From positions 1-35,350 of the forward strand of contig JAPLEB010000102.1 in NCBI GenBank assembly GCA_026391555.1: 35,350 bases of DNA, written 5' to 3'. The stretch is from Bacteroidia bacterium (GTDB lineage Bacteria > Bacteroidota > Bacteroidia > Bacteroidales > VadinHA17). The translations under genes were made by a program, and so were the position numbers. This document shows positions 31,743-35,350 of this stretch, piece after piece; the first letter of the stretch is position 1; every line of letters starts with the position of its first letter. The notes under the pieces are model-generated. The model did no database searches and had not been told where the DNA came from. It worked only from the letters and a program-made list of their open reading frames with translations.

Positions 31743-34700
31743 TTAATATGGTTTTTCAAAAACGGTTTGAGGGATAATCTGAACAGGTCCCAGGAGGCCA
31801 GATTCCAAACAATTACTTTCCCTGTCAGTAGCACCATTATGCCACCATCGGCTAAAACTATCATTCAGTACGGCATCAGGGACATCCCAGTATTCCTTGT
31901 TCGCACTCAAATTCGATACAATTATACTAACAACATTAGTACCTTCATTTACATATTTAGTAATATCGGTAGGAAACTCACCCCATGGACAAAATCTAAC
32001 CAACTTGTGATTTATCCATATTTCAGCAAACCAATTTATTTTCCCCGGATTTAGAATCAGCTTTAAATTTGCATTAATATAGTCTTTGGGCAGACTAAAC
32101 TCCTGTGTATAAATACCCCTTCCGGAAAACCAGCCGAGTCCGTAAGACTCCCAATTATTTAATGTAACGCTAACAGGATGCACTACCGCCCTGATAGGAC
32201 TACTTATACCATCACTTAATTTTTGGAATTTTGATTTCACCGCGAAAATTATCTTTTGTCCCTTATATTTTTCAGGGATTACTATTTTCCCATTTACCGG
32301 AGCAATAACTTCTCCATTCAAATAGTATTCAAATGTGCCGGTATTAGTTGATAATAATAATGCGTCTGCACCAACCGGAACGACTTGCCTATACCAGGCA
32401 TTAATGGGAAATTCAGGCTCTTTAGAGTCAAACCGAATACTGCTCCAACCTCCCAAAGGTGGTTTGCTATGTATAAAAACATTACCCCATGTACTGGTAC
32501 CAGCCTCTTTTGCGCACCAGGTATCATTGGTATTCAGATGAACAACTTCTTTACTTGTAAAAATATCCCCTTCGGCTATTACTCCGTTATGATTGGGTAC
32601 TTTTATCAGAATTTGATTTTCTCCAAGCTTTAAAAACTTATTAATATCATAATTCTCAATCGTTTGAAAAATACTATCTCTTCCGACACTATATCCATTT
32701 ATTTCTAATTCATACGAAGGGTCTGCTGTAATTTTCATCCTTGCCTGTAAAGGTTTGGCACAAAGATTGAAGGTCTTACGGAATACTGCATCGCTTCCTC
32801 CCAGAGTTTTTAAGCGAATGTCCTTATTGAAGTACATAATTCTGTAACTATTCCATGAACTTAAATATCTCTCTCCGCCTTTTTCAGAGTTAAATTTATC
32901 GGCAATTTTAACGGTAGTACAATAGCTGTCATCAATATCAGGATTGGCGTAGTTAGTACCGCTTGCATTAATATCGGTATAGAATTTCATGACAGGAATA
33001 TCTATCGTATCTTGAACAACATTATCTGTCCACCTGTCTTCTTCTTCGTTGTTGAACGGCATGAATGTCCAGACATTACTTAAGGCAAGATTACTAATCG
33101 CAGATTTTGCAGGTAACTTTATATATTCATTTTGCCGTTTCAAATCCAATACTTCTGCGAATTGAGGCTCATTAGCATTTCCCCAACCTGAAATGAAGGG
33201 TTTTTCCTGTTTGTAAATAATGGAGGCATCTTTTAAACTTGTTTCGCCTATCATCATTTTTTGATCTCCGGCTTTTCCTTTTTCAAATGTCAGGAAGAAG
33301 GCCTCCCTGGGTATAAAATCGAAAGAAAAGTATACTCTGTCTCCGTCCGATGAATAATTTGTAACCTCATGACTCTCGCCGGTTTCAATATTCATCTTAT
33401 AGGGTTTCCCATAATTTAGAGTAGAAAGAACAAAATAATTTTGGTTTGTACTCTCGTTCATAAAAAGAAATTGCATTGTTTTATCGTCTGTTTGACGTTG
33501 GTGAAAGCGAAGATCAGCTTTGCTTCCTGAAATCACTTCCACCTCATTTGTGATGTGTTTATTGATAATCTCAGGTAAACTATTGATATCTTTTGTCATA
33601 TATGCTCCTTGGGCATTGTTACTATTAAATAACTTATTTAAAGTCTGTTGAAGCTCCTTGTCTTTTCCTTTAGGGTCTGAATGTGATATTTCGCCTATCG
33701 CTATAACTTTTCCCCCTGATTGACAAAAGTCTTCTAATTTCTTTGCAACATTCGCTGACATTACCGACATCGGAGGAATAATAAGAACACTATACTCTTC
33801 CGCCTGGACGCTAAGTTTGCTATCTTTTATATTAGAAATCAACAGTACATCAGGTGTAATAATATCATAATCAATTTGATTATGAAGCAGAACTTCTTGT
33901 ATTTCCGTGTATTCCATACCGGAAACTTTGCCATAATAACCTGCAGCCCATTGTTGTTCAATTGGATAAAGAATTGCCGCGTGACAAATGTGATTCCCTT
34001 GTGAAACCATATACGAAATTCTCCGCCCATAGTCTGCTAATGGTTTAAAATATTTCCAATACGGATTTGTGAAAAACCAGGATGGTGGCCAGTCCTCATT
34101 GGCACCTACATTTTCGACAGAATATTTTAACATGTGAGGAATAAAAAAATTAATACCCAAAACGCCAAGACTTGCAAATCCATATTTGTATTCTTCGGGA
34201 GTAATCATATATCCACCCCCACCCATTGCCTCAGCGCCAGCTCTTTGTCTTCCATAAATATGAGCCACACTTGCCAATTGTTTAGGTTTGTACCATCCTG
34301 TTTTTCGCGGAAAGGTGCGACGAAAATCTTCATTATCTGTTGCCGGTATTTGCAGTCTGCCAATGGTCTTGAAGTAATCGCCCTCACGCTTGTAAGCATC
34401 AAGTTCTTCCAAAGTATGACCGGTTAGCCATATTTTGTGGTTTTTACACCAATCAGCATATTGGACAAACCATGCCTTATCATATCGGTTAGATAACTCA
34501 GAGAAATAGTCATAGCTGAAAGTCATGGACTTTTCGCTTTCCAGGATAAGCGAAGGCAATTCGTTCAGGATGTCATAGCCAAAACGTTGTTTAAATGTAT
34601 TATCAAAATCATCAGTCCATGAAATAACATCCTTTTGTTTGATGTCGAAATATATTTCATCAAAAAAGACTCCCGAAATTGTATTACCAAAGTATTTTGC

Positions 34701-35350
34701 AAAACGCGAGTAGTATGCCTCGTGTGTAATGTTAATAAAACTTGCTACGGCAGAAGAGTCAAGGTAATCTACTTGTTTTGGATCTTCTATGAGAGAGAAT
34801 GATAAAATTGCCCATTTCCCGTTAGGAATATCCCAATAGGAATTTGGGGAATTGCTCAGGTCTATTTGCGAAGAACGAATAAAACTATTTTCACCTGTCA
34901 ATTGAACTGCAAATAGTTTGAGCACATTCGATTTCGGTAACTTAATACGCATATTAACATCCGACACGGCATAATCATCTCTGGTAAATTTGAGTCCCTT
35001 CTTGGCAAATTCTTTCGGATTTGAAGCCACAGTTCTTCCTCCTGCACTGCCGCTTGGCCATTTATCTTCATCATAAAGACAAGCATAGAATTTTTTTTCT
35101 TTCGAGTACTGAAGCGTTACATCTACAGCGTTCCACCATCCCTCAGAGAAATAGGGCGTTTTAGTATTGTATTCTTCTTCAATCCCCTTTCTCGCGTGCA
35201 TAAAGGCGCCATAAATACCTTTATCTAACATCATATCTATCTGACGTTTAATCTCATTCTCTTTTAGTGTCCCATTCCATCCCCAGAAAGGCAAAATTGA
35301 ATATTCGTGCGGGGGATTCTCAAACTCTTTAAAAATGAGGGTTTGCGACT
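31743..35350 (-). CDS. GH106-family alpha-L-rhamnosidase-type glycoside hydrolase (5' end outside window)
   Basis: This reading frame stays open to the right edge. A TTG at 35294 could be taken as a start, but the codons upstream read EFENPPHEYSILPFWGWNG, matching the corresponding part of the GH106 at 254-3901 (NFINPPKEYSLLPFWSWNG). The true start, with its signal peptide, therefore lies beyond 35350. About 1200 residues are visible. YDEDKWPSGSAGG and FFDEIYFD are present, as are PPSWFFTNPYWKYFKPLAD, the Rossmann-like SVLIIPPMSVM and a C-terminal beta-sandwich ending GLGWFSGRGIY, FAEIWINHKLVRFCPWGEF and GLLGPVQIIPQ. It is a paralogue of the left-hand GH106. Rhamnose specificity is inferred from the family. 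This is the first gene of the window in transcription order; 2 bp separate it from the next. Confidence 0.87.
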   Translation of the reverse strand, partial: SQTLIFKEFENPPHEYSILPFWGWNGTLKENEIKRQIDMMLDKGIYGAFMHARKGIEEEYNTKTPYFSEGWWNAVDVTLQYSKEKKFYACLYDEDKWPSGSAGGRTVASNPKEFAKKGLKFTRDDYAVSDVNMRIKLPKSNVLKLFAVQLTGENSFIRSSQIDLSNSPNSYWDIPNGKWAILSFSLIEDPKQVDYLDSSAVASFINITHEAYYSRFAKYFGNTISGVFFDEIYFDIKQKDVISWTDDFDNTFKQRFGYDILNELPSLILESEKSMTFSYDYFSELSNRYDKAWFVQYADWCKNHKIWLTGHTLEELDAYKREGDYFKTIGRLQIPATDNEDFRRTFPRKTGWYKPKQLASVAHIYGRQRAGAEAMGGGGYMITPEEYKYGFASLGVLGINFFIPHMLKYSVENVGANEDWPPSWFFTNPYWKYFKPLADYGRRISYMVSQGNHICHAAILYPIEQQWAAGYYGKVSGMEYTEIQEVLLHNQIDYDIITPDVLLISNIKDSKLSVQAEEYSVLIIPPMSVMSANVAKKLEDFCQSGGKVIAIGEISHSDPKGKDKELQQTLNKLFNSNNAQGAYMTKDINSLPEIINKHITNEVEVISGSKADLRFHQRQTDDKTMQFLFMNESTNQNYFVLSTLNYGKPYKMNIETGESHEVTNYSSDGDRVYFSFDFIPREAFFLTFEKGKAGDQKMMIGETSLKDASIIYKQEKPFISGWGNANEPQFAEVLDLKRQNEYIKLPAKSAISNLALSNVWTFMPFNNEEEDRWTDNVVQDTIDIPVMKFYTDINASGTNYANPDIDDSYCTTVKIADKFNSEKGGERYLSSWNSYRIMYFNKDIRLKTLGGSDAVFRKTFNLCAKPLQARMKITADPSYELEINGYSVGRDSIFQTIENYDINKFLKLGENQILIKVPNHNGVIAEGDIFTSKEVVHLNTNDTWCAKEAGTSTWGNVFIHSKPPLGGWSSIRFDSKEPEFPINAWYRQVVPVGADALLLSTNTGTFEYYLNGEVIAPVNGKIVIPEKYKGQKIIFAVKSKFQKLSDGISSPIRAVVHPVSVTLNNWESYGLGWFSGRGIYTQEFSLPKDYINANLKLILNPGKINWFAEIWINHKLVRFCPWGEFPTDITKYVNEGTNVVSIIVSNLSANKEYWDVPDAVLNDSFSRWWHNGATDRESNCLESGLLGPVQIIPQTVFEKPY

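Noticed and set aside
35292-35294. TTG as the start codon of the right-hand GH106
   Set aside because: Upstream codons to the window edge continue the GH106 homology (NPPHEYSILPFW), so the frame simply runs off the window.
1-35350. Classification as a rhamnogalacturonan-II locus because of GH106, GH95 and GH28
   Set aside because: Three sulfatases and a heparinase-type lyase do not belong to RG-II degradation, and many RG-II-specific families are not seen.
1-35350. CRISPR arrays, tRNAs, IS elements or phage genes
   Set aside because: I found no regularly spaced repeats, cloverleaf-like segments, transposase motifs or terminal inverted repeats.

Overview
The window is part of a large carbohydrate-degradation locus from a member of the Bacteroidota. 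This placement is an inference. It rests on the enzyme families present, almost all with N-terminal export signals, on A-rich translation starts with no clear Shine-Dalgarno sequence, on tight gene packing, and on the similarity of the content to polysaccharide utilisation loci (PULs). Sulfatases combined with rhamnosidase-, fucosidase- and lyase-type enzymes suggest a marine, sediment or algal-associated organism, but nothing here fixes the genus. No SusC/SusD pair, regulator, transposase, tRNA, rRNA or CRISPR array was seen.

Every credible gene lies on the minus strand, so transcription runs from right (35350) to left (1). In that order the genes are: a GH106-type rhamnosidase whose 5' end is outside the window; two sulfatases; a DUF4962/heparinase II/III-type lyase; a third sulfatase with a Ser-type active-site motif; a divergent GH92; a GH28-like beta-helix protein; a GH3 remnant followed by an orphan signal peptide; a Tat-exported Gfo/Idh/MocA oxidoreductase; a five-bladed beta-propeller glycosidase; two tandem GH27 enzymes; a GH92 C-terminal remnant; a CE15 glucuronoyl esterase; a GH95; two unassigned proteins that look like alpha/alpha-toroid lyases; a GH95-like protein; a second GH106; a 31-residue membrane peptide; and the first 38 codons of another secreted protein at the left edge. 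Most junctions are 0-40 bp. Three are stop/start overlaps of the ATGA or TAATG type, and a fourth ATGA overlap joins the two broken ORFs. This fits one long operon, possibly with internal promoters.

Together the genes suggest stepwise dismantling of a complex sulfated, uronic-acid-containing heteropolysaccharide. Sulfatases would remove sulfate, lyase and GH28-type proteins would cut the backbone, CE15 would remove an ester on a uronic acid, and GH106, GH27, GH95, GH92 and propeller enzymes would remove rhamnose, galactose, fucose (or L-galactose) and other side units. The substrate itself is inferred and untested.

The most unusual feature is localised gene erosion inside an otherwise intact operon. 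One GH27 copy has a clean 46-residue in-frame gap next to its nucleophile. A GH3 is reduced to its N-terminus plus a short tail that ends in an ATGA overlap. A signal peptide is left without its enzyme, and a GH92 is reduced to its last ~95 residues. Alongside these are several enzymes with altered active sites (sulfatase SCPTR, GH28 without GHG/RIK, GH95-like D-to-E, GH92 without NEPSHH) and two toroid proteins that could be new lyase families.
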